From: Streptomyces tailanensis
Lineage (GTDB): Bacteria > Actinomycetota > Actinomycetes > Streptomycetales > Streptomycetaceae
DNA: 64,000 nt
Direction: 5' to 3'
Assembly: GCF_008386495.1 (NCBI RefSeq)
Contig: NZ_VTHJ01000006.1
Coordinates: forward strand, 124,001-188,000
The notes below the pieces were generated by a model, which was not told where the DNA came from, searched no databases, and saw nothing but the letters and a program-made list of their open reading frames with translations. The translations under genes and the position numbers were made by a program. This document shows positions 1 through 7,237 of this stretch, one piece after another (position 1 is the stretch's first letter; every line of letters begins with the position of its first letter).

Positions 1-2
1 AC

Positions 3-209
3 GAATGGCTCACCTCGATCGCCACCGGCCGGGTCATGGGGGTGACCCCGGAGTCCACCGCCCACCAGTACCGGCGGCCCGGCGTCGTCTACCGGCCGGT
101 GCGCGACGCCGAGCCGATCGCCGTACGGCTCGCCTGGTGGCGGGACGACCCGCATCCCGCCACCCAGACCGTGCTCGAACTGCTGACGGAGCTCTACCGC
201 TCCGCCTGA
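3..209 (+). CDS. LysR-family transcriptional regulator, C-terminal end (cut by window edge)
   Basis: Only the last 68 codons are present; the gene begins before the window. The peptide starts EWLTSIATGRVMGVTPEST and ends LLTELYRSA. It has the usual layout of the end of a LysR substrate-binding domain: a Trp near a 'grG' turn, an R-P-G-V-V-Y-R-P-V strand, then a strand with L-A-W-W-R followed by a short terminal helix. LysR proteins are DNA-binding activators or repressors that sense a small ligand through this domain. It converges on the SMP-30-type gene, with 16 bp between the stop codons. The family call rests on the C-terminal pattern alone, because the helix-turn-helix is outside the window. 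Confidence 0.6.
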   Translation, partial: EWLTSIATGRVMGVTPESTAHQYRRPGVVYRPVRDAEPIAVRLAWWRDDPHPATQTVLELLTELYRSA

Positions 210-225
210 GCCCTCGCCTTCGGCG

Positions 226-1893
226 TCAGTCGCAGCACGGTGCCCTCGCCGTTGGCCGATAGGACGAGGGTGCCACGACCGCCCTGCCCGCCTCGTCGAT
301 CCGGAGCACCGACCCGAGCCGTTCCTCGCTGACTTGACGTCCTCTCCTGCCCGAGGGCAGGAGATTCCGGTCCGTACCGCTACGCGGTACCACCACGGGT
401 TCCTGTTTCACAGGCCACTGCCGACCGGTGAGAGTCGGTCTTACACAGCCTCCGCAGGCCTGACTTCCCGCCCGTCCGGCGGTAGGTCCCACAACTCCGT
501 TGTCGGACAAAGCGATCTTAGCCATGCCGCTGTGCCCCTCCGGGTCACTACCGGCAGGATGCCCTACACCTCCAGCCTGAAGGGTGGAGCAGTGGGCAAG
601 TGTTCGGTAGCGGCGGCCCTCCGCGTCGAAGGCGACGTCGGTGGGCCGGTCGAAGCCTTCGGCGAGCACAGTCACGGTGTCCTCGGCGTCGATGGCCACG
701 ATCCGGCCCGCACCCGCCTCGGCGACGACGAGGGATCCGTCCCGTCCCACCGCGATGCCGATGGGCCGGTCGAGCCCGCCCGCACGGTCGCGCGTGGTCC
801 CGGTCGTGGGCTCGTACGTGTGCACAGTGCCGAACTGCGAGGTGTAGTGCAGCAGTTCACCGTCGGCCGTGATGCCGTGGGCGAACGGCCGCAGAAGGCG
901 GGTCGTCACGCCGCCCGGCTCGGCCTTCCCGAACGCGCCCAGCAGCTCGCCCTCGCCCTCGTCGGTCACGGCCGGCCCGGCCAGCCGGTAGTGGTCGGCC
1001 GCGTGCACCGTGCCGCCGAGGTCGACGGTGACGCCGTAGGGGCCGTCGAAGCCGCGGGGCACGAGCTCGCGGGTGCGGCCGTCGGGGTGGAGTTCGGTGA
1101 GGCCGCCGCTGGCGTAGCTGGAGACGAACATGCGGTTCTCCGCGTCGAACGCCGCGTTGTCGAGGCCCTTCAGACCACTGGTGACCAGCGTCCGGGATCC
1201 GCTGCCGTGCAGGTCGATGCGGGTCACGTAGCCTTCGACGCCCAGCGACAGGACGTGCAGGACACCGCCCTGGTCGAAGCGGACCGCGACCGGCATGTGC
1301 ACCTCCTCGGCGACCACCTCGGGCGTTCCGCCGTCCGGCGGGATCCGCCAGACCTGGCCGGTGATCATGTGCGGGTAGTACAGGTATCCGTCCGGTCCGC
1401 GCTGCATCGCGTTGCCGAGGGCCAGGCCCTCGGTGAGCACGACCGGGTCGCCGCCGTCCGGGAAGAGCTCCATCAGACGGCCGTCGAACTTCATCTCGTT
1501 GATGAAGAGCCGGTCGCCGATACACGTGATGCCGTTGGGGTTCTCCACATCGTCGGAGACGACGCTGTACTCCCCCCGCGGACTCCGCCGCCACACCCGC
1601 CCCGGCACCAGGTCGGCGATGTACATCGAGCCGTCCGCGCCGAAGGCGAGGTCGTCCGGCGACTGCACCGGACTGTCCATCGGTACAACGACGTCGACGT
1701 CCCTCGTGACCAGGTCGAAGGCGCTGATCCGGCCGGCGAGGTACTCCGCCACGTACAGCCGTCCGTCGGGGCCGAACGCGATGCCGTTGGAACCCCACAG
1801 CCGGTTGGGCCGGTTGAGTCTGCGGGCGGTCCAGCGATCGCTGGTGGGCCGCCGCTCGCCGGTCTCGTCGAACCGGCTGGGACAAGCGGTCAT
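226..1893 (-). CDS. SMP-30/gluconolactonase-type beta-propeller protein, interrupted by an in-frame mobile element
   Basis: The protein is built from repeated propeller blades (N-G-I-A-F-G-P-D-G, D-D-L-A-F-G-A-D-G, G-I-A-V-G-R-D-G) typical of SMP-30/gluconolactonase/NHL proteins, which often hydrolyse lactones. I chose the ATG at 1893, preceded by an AAGGGGG ribosome site; a GTG at 1920 overlapping the upstream stop is the alternative. The gene follows the Baeyer-Villiger monooxygenase closely, so a role in opening the lactone made by that enzyme is a reasonable inference. Residues 430-520 are foreign: a 273-bp insertion (334-606) adds exactly 91 codons without a stop. Removing it rejoins ...AEGRRY to VSEERLGSV... 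The last ~15 codons also look wrong; another frame (about 275 down to 197) reads GTLVLSANGEGTVLRLTP, a better propeller ending. The product is probably inactive. Confidence 0.7.
   Translation of the reverse strand: MTACPSRFDETGERRPTSDRWTARRLNRPNRLWGSNGIAFGPDGRLYVAEYLAGRISAFDLVTRDVDVVVPMDSPVQSPDDLAFGADGSMYIADLVPGRVWRRSPRGEYSVVSDDVENPNGITCIGDRLFINEMKFDGRLMELFPDGGDPVVLTEGLALGNAMQRGPDGYLYYPHMITGQVWRIPPDGGTPEVVAEEVHMPVAVRFDQGGVLHVLSLGVEGYVTRIDLHGSGSRTLVTSGLKGLDNAAFDAENRMFVSSYASGGLTELHPDGRTRELVPRGFDGPYGVTVDLGGTVHAADHYRLAGPAVTDEGEGELLGAFGKAEPGGVTTRLLRPFAHGITADGELLHYTSQFGTVHTYEPTTGTTRDRAGGLDRPIGIAVGRDGSLVVAEAGAGRIVAIDAEDTVTVLAEGFDRPTDVAFDAEGRRYRTLAHCSTLQAGGVGHPAGSDPEGHSGMAKIALSDNGVVGPTAGRAGSQACGGCVRPTLTGRQWPVKQEPVVVPRSGTDRNLLPSGRRGRQVSEERLGSVLRIDEAGRAVVAPSSYRPTARAPCCD
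334..480 (-). ncRNA. Possible omegaRNA (right-end element RNA) scaffold of the IS605-type element
   Basis: In IS605-type elements the region from the end of tnpB through the right end encodes the omegaRNA that guides TnpB, and the guide is the flanking DNA. Here the minus strand shows, in order, a TnpB-like C-terminal coding stretch, a perfect 7-bp hairpin GTACCGC-GTA-GCGGTAC (374-390) and the 9-bp right-end hairpin (344-363). A further hairpin, ACAAC-GGA-GTTGT, lies about 110 nt further upstream, near 500. The first bases after the element, which would be the guide, are GTCAGCGAGGAACGGCTCGG of the host lactonase gene. That the region is transcribed and bound by TnpB is inference; only the arrangement is visible. 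Confidence 0.35.
334..606 (-). mobile_element. Non-autonomous IS200/IS605-type element (PATE/MITE-like), 273 bp
   Basis: The element lies within the lactonase gene, in the same orientation. Read on the minus strand, the left end has an imperfect hairpin CTCCACCCTTCAGGCTGGAG (570-589, one C-C mismatch). The right end has a perfect 9-bp hairpin CTCCTGCCCTCGGGCAGGAG (344-363), followed by GGACGTCAA. The element stops right after TCAA and begins right after CTAC of the host gene. This parallels IS608, which cuts after TTAC on the left and TCAA on the right, with no target duplication. Its single open frame ends with residues resembling TnpB C-termini (ACGGCVRP...WPVKQEP). No Y1 transposase or complete TnpB is present, so it would need trans-acting enzymes. 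The boundaries come from restoring the lactonase reading frame. Confidence 0.7.
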
Positions 1894-1909
1894 GTCATCC
1901 CCCTTCTTC

Positions 1910-3733
1910 TCACTCGGCACCGACGAGGACGTCGTCCATGCCGCCGTTCGCGCGCCAGTGCGCGAGCAGTTCGTGGAAGGCGACCGGCCCGTCGCCGTAC
2001 GACTCGCTGCGCTCGCGGGGCCTGCCCTCGCCGTTGTAGTAGCCGGGGGTGCACTCCGCCTGGAACGTGTACAGGTCGGCGGCCTTCTCGCGGATCGTGG
2101 CGACCCAGGCGTCCACGGCCTCGGCGGTCGGCTCGACGTACCGGGCCCGGCGGGCGCGGGCCGCGGCGACGACCTCGCCGACGTGGATCGACTGCTGGTC
2201 GAGGATGTGGACGTAATTCACCGAGCTGGCGTTCTGCATCGGGCCCAGCTGGAAGAGGTTGGGGAAGCCGTGGCTGTAGAAGCCGTGCAGGGTCTTCGGG
2301 CCCTGGGTCATCCAGGTCTCCAGCAGGCCGACACCGCCCCGGCCGTACGCGGGGAGCCTGCCGGACAGCAGCCCCGAGACGCCCACCTCGAAGCCGGTGG
2401 CGAAGATGATGCAGTCGACCTCGTACTCCACCCCGCCGACCACGATCGCCCTGTCGGTGATCCGCTCCACGCCGTGGGTGTCGGCCGTGTCGACGAGTGT
2501 GACGTCGGGGTTGTTGAAGGCCTGCAGATAGTTGTCGCTGAACGCGGGCCGCTTGCACATGTAGCGGTACCAGGGCTTGAGCTTCTCGGCGGTCTCCGGG
2601 TCCTCGATGATCGCGTCGACGCGGGCGCGCAGCTCGTTCATCTTCTGGAAGTCGGCTATCTCGTACGCGCGTTCCCGCTCCGCGGCCGGGACGTCCGCGT
2701 ACGCGTTGGTCGGGATGAGCTTCTCCTGGAGCCGCGCGCTGCTGGTCCAGGCGTCGTTGACCAGGTCCTCGCCGACGCGGACACCGGTGACGGTCTTGAG
2801 GAAGTTGTCCATACGACGCTGCTGCCAGCCCGGGGTGAGCGTCTTCGCCCACTCCGGGGCGGTGGGCCGGTTGTCGCGGACGTCGACCGAGGAGGGCGTG
2901 CGCTGGAACACGTACACCTGGCCGGCGTCGGCGGCGAGGTGCGGGACGACCTGGATGGCCGTCGCGCCGGTGCCGATGACGGCGACGCGCTTGTCGGCGA
3001 GTTTCGTCAGGCCGCCGTTCGCGTCGCCGCCCGTGTAGTCGTAGTCCCAGCGGCTGGTGTGGAAGGTGTGGCCCTTGAAGGTCTCGATGCCGGGGATACC
3101 GGGGAGCTTGGGCTGGCTCAGCGTGCCACTGGAGACGACCACGTAGCGGGCTCGCATGCGGTCACCGCGGTCGGTGGCGACGATCCACTCCAACTCGGTC
3201 TCGTCCCAGCGCAGTTCGGTGGCCACGGTCTGGAAGCAGGCGTCCTCGTAGAGGCCGAAGTGGCGGGCGATCGCCCGGGTGTGCCGGCGGATCTCCTCAC
3301 CCGGCGCGTACCGCCACTTCGGGACATAGCCGAGCTCCTCGAGGAGCGGCATGTAGATGTACGACTCGATGTCGCAGTGGATGCCGGGGTAGCGGTTCCA
3401 GTACCAGGTGCCGCCGAAGTCGCCGCCCTTCTCGATCACCCGGATCGACTCCACGCCCGCCTGCCTCAGCCGGGCACCGGCGAGCAGCCCGCCGAACCCA
3501 CCGCCGATGACCACCGCCTCGACCCGGTCGTGCAGGGGCTCCCGGGTGAACTCCGGGTCGGCGTACGGGTCTTCGCCATAGGAGCCGAAATCGCCGTCGA
3601 CACGCTGGTACTGCCGGTTCCCGTCGGGGCGGATCCGGCGGTCGCGTTCGGCGCGGTAGCGGGCGCGCAGGGCGTCGGGGTCGAAGCCGAGCTCCTGCGG
3701 GTCGAGGGTGACGGGCGAGTGGGGGGTGGACAT
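1910..3733 (-). CDS. Flavin-containing Baeyer-Villiger monooxygenase
   Basis: This 607-residue protein is of the cyclohexanone/phenylacetone monooxygenase type. It uses FAD and NADPH to insert an oxygen beside a ketone, giving an ester or lactone. Visible signatures are the FAD-binding GGGFGG at residues 77-82, the family fingerprint F-K-G-H-T-F-H-T-S-R-W-D at 219-230 (consensus FxGxxxHxxxW[P/D]) and the NADPH-binding GTGATA at 254-259. Length is normal for type I enzymes with an N-terminal extension. The start ATG at 3733 follows a purine-rich stretch. It lies 60 bp after the SDR gene stop and is followed closely by the lactonase gene, so the pair fits ketone -> lactone -> hydroxy acid. The substrate cannot be read from the sequence; a cyclic ketone is the natural guess. 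Confidence 0.88.
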   Translation of the reverse strand: MSTPHSPVTLDPQELGFDPDALRARYRAERDRRIRPDGNRQYQRVDGDFGSYGEDPYADPEFTREPLHDRVEAVVIGGGFGGLLAGARLRQAGVESIRVIEKGGDFGGTWYWNRYPGIHCDIESYIYMPLLEELGYVPKWRYAPGEEIRRHTRAIARHFGLYEDACFQTVATELRWDETELEWIVATDRGDRMRARYVVVSSGTLSQPKLPGIPGIETFKGHTFHTSRWDYDYTGGDANGGLTKLADKRVAVIGTGATAIQVVPHLAADAGQVYVFQRTPSSVDVRDNRPTAPEWAKTLTPGWQQRRMDNFLKTVTGVRVGEDLVNDAWTSSARLQEKLIPTNAYADVPAAERERAYEIADFQKMNELRARVDAIIEDPETAEKLKPWYRYMCKRPAFSDNYLQAFNNPDVTLVDTADTHGVERITDRAIVVGGVEYEVDCIIFATGFEVGVSGLLSGRLPAYGRGGVGLLETWMTQGPKTLHGFYSHGFPNLFQLGPMQNASSVNYVHILDQQSIHVGEVVAAARARRARYVEPTAEAVDAWVATIREKAADLYTFQAECTPGYYNGEGRPRERSESYGDGPVAFHELLAHWRANGGMDDVLVGAE

Positions 3734-3793
3734 CTTCGTCCTGTCTCCTGTCTCTCGGTTTCTGTTTTGTGTCTTCCTCCGCCGCCGCGTCCG

Positions 3794-4633
3794 TCAGGCG
3801 GCGCGGTGCCGGCGGAGCCAGGCGGCCTGTCCGCCGTCGACGAGCAGGTCGGTGCCAGTGATGTAACGCGCTTCCGGTCCGGTGAGGAAGGCCACCGCGG
3901 CGGCGATCTCCGCCGGCGTACCGGTGCGGACCGCGCCGTTCGTCTCCAGCATCCCGAGCATGTGCGCACCGCTCGGGCCCTCGGCCTCCGCCTTCGCCAT
4001 GGCGGTGGCGATGACGCCCGGGCTGACGGAGTTGATGCGGGCGCCGAGCCGGTTCCAGGCGAGCGCGGCGGCCTCGACCCGCAGCTGGTTGGCCCGCTTG
4101 GATACGATGTACGCCCTCCTGGCGTCGTCCCCGACGGCGGCGACGGCGTCGACCGCGAGCAGTTCCCCGACCGGGGCCGTCGCGAGGGCGGCCTCGTCCG
4201 CGGGGCTCAGGGAGGCGACATGGCCGGCCATGCTGGAGACGCACACCAGGGACATACCCGGGGTTGCCACCTTCTCGAAGGCGTCGATGATGTGGACCGT
4301 GCCGAGCAGGTTGACGTCGAGGATCGTCTGCGCCGATCCCTGCGCGGCCGACACACCGGCGGTGTGGACGACGGCGGCCACCCGGCGCGCGCCCGCCGCC
4401 TCCGCGGCCAGCTTCTCCACGGACGTACGGTCGCGGACATCGACCAGGACGCCGCGCGCCGCATATCCCTCGTCGCTCAACTCGTCGACGACCCGGTCGA
4501 GTCGATCCTGTGAGGCGTCCGCGAGGTACAGGCTCCGCCCGCTGCCCAGCCGCCGCGCGATCGCCACGCCCATGCCGCCGGCCCCGGTGACGACGACCAC
4601 GTCAGGGCTGTGCTGCGGCAGTTGGTCAGCCAT
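3794..4633 (-). CDS. SDR-family NAD(P)-dependent alcohol/hydroxysteroid-type dehydrogenase
   Basis: This 279-residue short-chain dehydrogenase/reductase has the nucleotide-binding TGAGGMG at residues 16-22, the catalytic Ser in CVSSMAG (133-134) and the YxxxK pair YIVSK with Tyr175 and Lys179. The distance from Ser to Tyr is about 41 residues instead of the usual 12-13. This marks a subgroup with an inserted substrate lid, also seen in some hydroxysteroid dehydrogenases. The start overlaps the ferredoxin reductase stop by 8 bp, so the two are translationally coupled. In the pathway it would oxidise the alcohol left by the P450 to the ketone used by the neighbouring Baeyer-Villiger enzyme. That role is inferred from gene order. 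Confidence 0.85.
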   Translation of the reverse strand: MADQLPQHSPDVVVVTGAGGMGVAIARRLGSGRSLYLADASQDRLDRVVDELSDEGYAARGVLVDVRDRTSVEKLAAEAAGARRVAAVVHTAGVSAAQGSAQTILDVNLLGTVHIIDAFEKVATPGMSLVCVSSMAGHVASLSPADEAALATAPVGELLAVDAVAAVGDDARRAYIVSKRANQLRVEAAALAWNRLGARINSVSPGVIATAMAKAEAEGPSGAHMLGMLETNGAVRTGTPAEIAAAVAFLTGPEARYITGTDLLVDGGQAAWLRRHRAA

Positions 4634-5816
4634 GGTGGGCCTCCTCCAGTTCGGTGGGTACCGCCTCGCTCCAGGCGGCGCCGACCGCGATGGCCTGCCG
4701 CCACTGCCGGATCGCCTTGGGCGGCATCCCGGCGGCCAGGGCGCCGGTGACCCGGTCGCCGGTGCGGTAGACGGCCACGAACCGGCGTTCGGCCAGGTCC
4801 CCGTCCACCACGGCGACCTCGTCGTGGCCGCGCAGATAGCCGTAGGCCTGCACCTTCATGTCGTACTGGTCCGACCAGAAGTACGGCACCGGCGCGAAGG
4901 GTTTGCGCGCCTCGCGGGCGGCGAGCAGGTTGCGGGCGGCGGCCATGCCCTGCTCGGCCGCGTGCGTGCGGTGCTCGATGCGCATCGCGGTACCGAACAG
5001 CGGGTTGTACCAGCGGGCGACATCACCGGCCGCGTAGACGTTCCGCGCGGCCTCGCAGTGCTCGTCGCACACCACGCCGTCGCCGACGCCGAGTCCGCTG
5101 TCCGCCAGCCACTCGGTGTTGGGCACGGAGCCGATGGCGACGAGCACCTCGTGGGCCTCGATGACCTCGCCGTCCGCGAGCCGTACCCCGTCCTCGGTCA
5201 CCTCGGTGACGGTGACTCCGGTGCGCAGGTCCACCCCGTGGTCGAGGTGGGCCCGGGACAGCATCGCGCCGACCTCCGCGCCGACCGCGTGGGCGAGCGG
5301 CACCGGCGCCGGTTCGAGGAGGGTCACCTGCGCCCCGAGGCGCCAGGCCACGGCCGCGGCCTCCGCGCCGAGGAACCCGGCGCCGACCACGACCAGCCGC
5401 CGCCCCGGGGTCAGCCGGTCCCGCAGCGTCAGGGCGTCCTCCAGGGTGCGCAGTACGTGCGCGCCCTCGCCGGGCAGCCGCCGGGGCCGTACGCCGGTGG
5501 CGATGACGAGTCCGTCGTACGGCACTGTCGAGCCGTCGGCCAGCCGCACCTCGTGTGCGGGGAGGTCGAGGCCGGTCGCGGCGGTGCCGAGCCGCAGGTC
5601 CAGGTCGAGGACGTCGAGGTCGGCCGGGGTCCGCAGGGTCAGCCGGTCGGTGTCCCACTCCGCCGCGAGGAGTTGCTTGGACAGCGGGGGCCGGTCGTAC
5701 GGGGCGTGCGGTTCGTCGCCCACGAGGGTCAGCGTGCCGTCGTAGCCCTCGCGGCGCAGCGTCTCGGCCGCCGCGAGTCCGGTGGCCGAGGCACCCACGA
5801 CGACGATCCGCCTCAC
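4626..5816 (-). CDS. FAD/NAD(P)-dependent ferredoxin reductase
   Basis: This 396-residue flavoprotein is of the putidaredoxin reductase/rhodocoxin reductase type. It begins RRIVVVGASATGLAAAETLR, a dinucleotide-binding fold for FAD, and has a second Rossmann motif VVVGAGFLGAEAAAV near residue 148 for NAD(P)H. The C-terminal region F-W-S-D-Q-Y-D is characteristic of these reductases. It passes electrons from NAD(P)H to the small ferredoxin encoded just upstream; the stop of that ferredoxin overlaps this start by 4 bp (5813-5816). The normal acceptor would be the P450 of the same operon, now reduced to a tail at 6059-6220, so the chain may lack its terminal oxygenase or serve another P450 elsewhere. 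Confidence 0.88.
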   Translation of the reverse strand: MRRIVVVGASATGLAAAETLRREGYDGTLTLVGDEPHAPYDRPPLSKQLLAAEWDTDRLTLRTPADLDVLDLDLRLGTAATGLDLPAHEVRLADGSTVPYDGLVIATGVRPRRLPGEGAHVLRTLEDALTLRDRLTPGRRLVVVGAGFLGAEAAAVAWRLGAQVTLLEPAPVPLAHAVGAEVGAMLSRAHLDHGVDLRTGVTVTEVTEDGVRLADGEVIEAHEVLVAIGSVPNTEWLADSGLGVGDGVVCDEHCEAARNVYAAGDVARWYNPLFGTAMRIEHRTHAAEQGMAAARNLLAAREARKPFAPVPYFWSDQYDMKVQAYGYLRGHDEVAVVDGDLAERRFVAVYRTGDRVTGALAAGMPPKAIRQWRQAIAVGAAWSEAVPTELEEAHHG

Positions 5817-6010
5817 TGCTCCACCAGGCGGATCGCGGCGGCGGGGCAGACCGCGATGGCTTCCCGCACGCCGTCCATCAGGTCATCGGCGGGGTGCTCC
5901 ACCAGCAGGATCGCGACGCCGTCTTCGTCCCGCTGGTCGAAGACCTCGGGAGAGGCCATCACACACTGGCCGGAGGCCACGCACTTCGGTTCGTCCAGTT
6001 CCACGCGCAT
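5813..6010 (-). CDS. [3Fe-4S]-type ferredoxin of P450 systems
   Basis: This 65-residue ferredoxin has cluster ligands Cys10 and Cys16 in CVASGQC and Cys55 in the CPAAAI ending. That is the CxxxxxC...CP pattern of actinobacterial P450 ferredoxins, in which the fourth cysteine of a [4Fe-4S] site is replaced (here by Ser or Gly in the loop). The PEVF motif after the second Cys is also typical. It shuttles electrons in the cytoplasm between the ferredoxin reductase encoded immediately downstream (4-bp overlap) and a cytochrome P450. The start ATG at 6010 is preceded by an AGGAACAAGGAGC-like ribosome site. Its natural P450 partner seems to be the truncated gene just upstream. Confidence 0.9.
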   Translation of the reverse strand: MRVELDEPKCVASGQCVMASPEVFDQRDEDGVAILLVEHPADDLMDGVREAIAVCPAAAIRLVEQ

Positions 6011-6058
6011 CGGCTTGCTCCTTGTTCCTCAGTGTTCGGCAGTACGGGTGGGGGCGTG

Positions 6059-6220
6059 TCACCAAGTGACGGGCAGACACTTGACGCCGTACGCGGTCCC
6101 GGTGTGATTGAACGCCAGCTGATCGATCGGGGCGACCGGGCTCAGCGTGGGGATGCGCTTGTAGAGCGTGCTGTAGACGGAAGCGGGAACGGCCGCCGGC
6201 GGCGATGGGGACATGTACAT
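6059..6220 (-). pseudogene. Cytochrome P450 remnant (C-terminal tail only)
   Basis: The last ~37 codons read STLYKRIPTLSPVAP...QLAFNHTG...YGVKCLPVTW, followed by a stop. This matches the invariant end of bacterial P450s (L-F-x-R-x-P-x-L ... V-P-x-x-x-L-x-F-x-x-x-x-x-x-x-G-x-x-x-L-P-V-x-W). The heme-binding Cys loop, the I-helix and everything before them are missing, so about 360 residues have been lost. A short open frame can still be read from the ATG at 6220, which has a GAGAAGGGTAGGG-like ribosome site, giving a 53-residue product with no enzymatic potential. It sits 48 bp upstream of the ferredoxin, the normal place for the P450 of such an operon. The deletion joins the tail directly to the operator region. 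Confidence 0.75.
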
Positions 6221-6240
6221 CACCCTACCCTTCTCGTTGC

Positions 6241-6312
6241 CTAACTCAAGCAATCCGAACTATCAGATTGCTTGACTCAAGTAATCTAGATATGCTTGCC
6301 TTACTCAAGTAA
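6241..6312 (+). promoter_or_regulatory. Divergent control region with three ACTCAAG motifs and a 19-bp palindrome
   Basis: This AT-rich stretch lies between the minus-strand P450-remnant operon and the plus-strand SDR. The heptamer ACTCAAG occurs three times on the plus strand, at 6244-6250, 6275-6281 and 6303-6309, spaced 31 and 28 bp (about three helical turns). The middle copy is part of the near-perfect palindrome ATTGCTTGACTCAAGTAAT (6267-6285). The third is embedded in TTAC-TCAA-GTAA (6301-6312). Palindromes of this size are typical operators for MarR/TetR-type repressors. A single dimeric regulator covering several sites and controlling both directions is the likely reading; no regulator gene is adjacent except the truncated LysR at the window start. 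Confidence 0.6.
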
Positions 6313-6375
6313 AGCGAGGCGGCCGTTTCACGGGTTCGCCCGGCCGCCCCACCCCGACGAAACGAGGAACACTCC

Positions 6376-7143
6376 ATGAGCAACTCCGGTCTCGGCGGCC
6401 GCGGTGTCGTCGTCACGGGCGCCGGTTCCGGCATCGGCCGGGCCGCGGCCCTGAAGTTCGCCGCGGCGGGCGCAAAGGTCCTGGTCGCGGACCTGAACAA
6501 GGACGGCGCGGAGGAGACGGTCAAGGAGATCGAGACGGCCGGCGGCACAGCCCTCGCGGTCGTCGGCGACCTCAGCGACCAGGCGGTCGTGGACCAGGTC
6601 GTCGAGCGGGCCGTCGAGGCGTTCGGCGGGCTGGAGGTCCTGGTGAACAACGCCGGGATCATGGACCGGATGTCGGCCCTCGCGGACGTCGACGACAACG
6701 AGTGGGAGCGGGTCATCCGGGTCAACCTGACCGCCCCCTTCCTGCTGACCCGGGCCGCCCTGCCGCACATGCTGAAGGCGGAGCGCGGCTCGATCGTCTT
6801 CACGGCCTCCGAGGCCGGTCTCCGCGGCAGCGCGGCCGGTGCCGCCTACACCGCGTCCAAGCACGGTGTCGTCGGTCTGGTGAAGAGCCTCGCGGTCATG
6901 TACCGCAAGCAGGGCATACGGGCCAACGCCATAGCCCCGGGCCCGACGATGACCAACATCCAGGTCGACGCCGACAAGGACGCCCACGGACCCGCCGTCA
7001 TCAGCCCGCTGATCGGCGCCAACCTCGGCAGGCTCGGCACCGCCGAGGAGCAGGCGGACGCCATCGTCTTCCTCGCCTCCGACGCCGCCGCGTTCGTCAA
7101 CGGCGTGGTCCTGCCTGTGGACGACGCCTGGGCCGCCGTCTGA
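6376..7143 (+). CDS. SDR-family oxidoreductase
   Basis: This classical 255-residue short-chain dehydrogenase has the cofactor motif TGAGSGIG (14-21), NNAG (91-94), catalytic Ser145, and YTASK with Tyr158 and Lys162. Asp39 at the end of the second strand (VLVADL) points to NAD(H) rather than NADP(H). The start ATG at 6376 has a GAGGAA ribosome site. It is the first gene diverging from the P450/BVMO operon, just after the ACTCAAG repeats, and is followed by the alcohol dehydrogenase gene. A role in alcohol/ketone interconversion in the same catabolic pathway is inferred from this position. Confidence 0.87.
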   Translation: MSNSGLGGRGVVVTGAGSGIGRAAALKFAAAGAKVLVADLNKDGAEETVKEIETAGGTALAVVGDLSDQAVVDQVVERAVEAFGGLEVLVNNAGIMDRMSALADVDDNEWERVIRVNLTAPFLLTRAALPHMLKAERGSIVFTASEAGLRGSAAGAAYTASKHGVVGLVKSLAVMYRKQGIRANAIAPGPTMTNIQVDADKDAHGPAVISPLIGANLGRLGTAEEQADAIVFLASDAAAFVNGVVLPVDDAWAAV

Positions 7144-7237
7144 CGGTCCTCCTCCCCCACCCCGAGTCCGGCCGGGGCACGGTCCGTGCCCCGGATCCGG
7201 TCGGCCCCCCTCGTACCACCAGAAAGTGGGTCTCCCC

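Noticed and set aside
1412..4513. A 1,033-codon plus-strand open frame opposite the BVMO and SDR genes
   Set aside because: It is antisense to well-recognised enzymes, its product is Val/Gly/Arg-rich without motifs, and long antisense frames are expected at this GC content.
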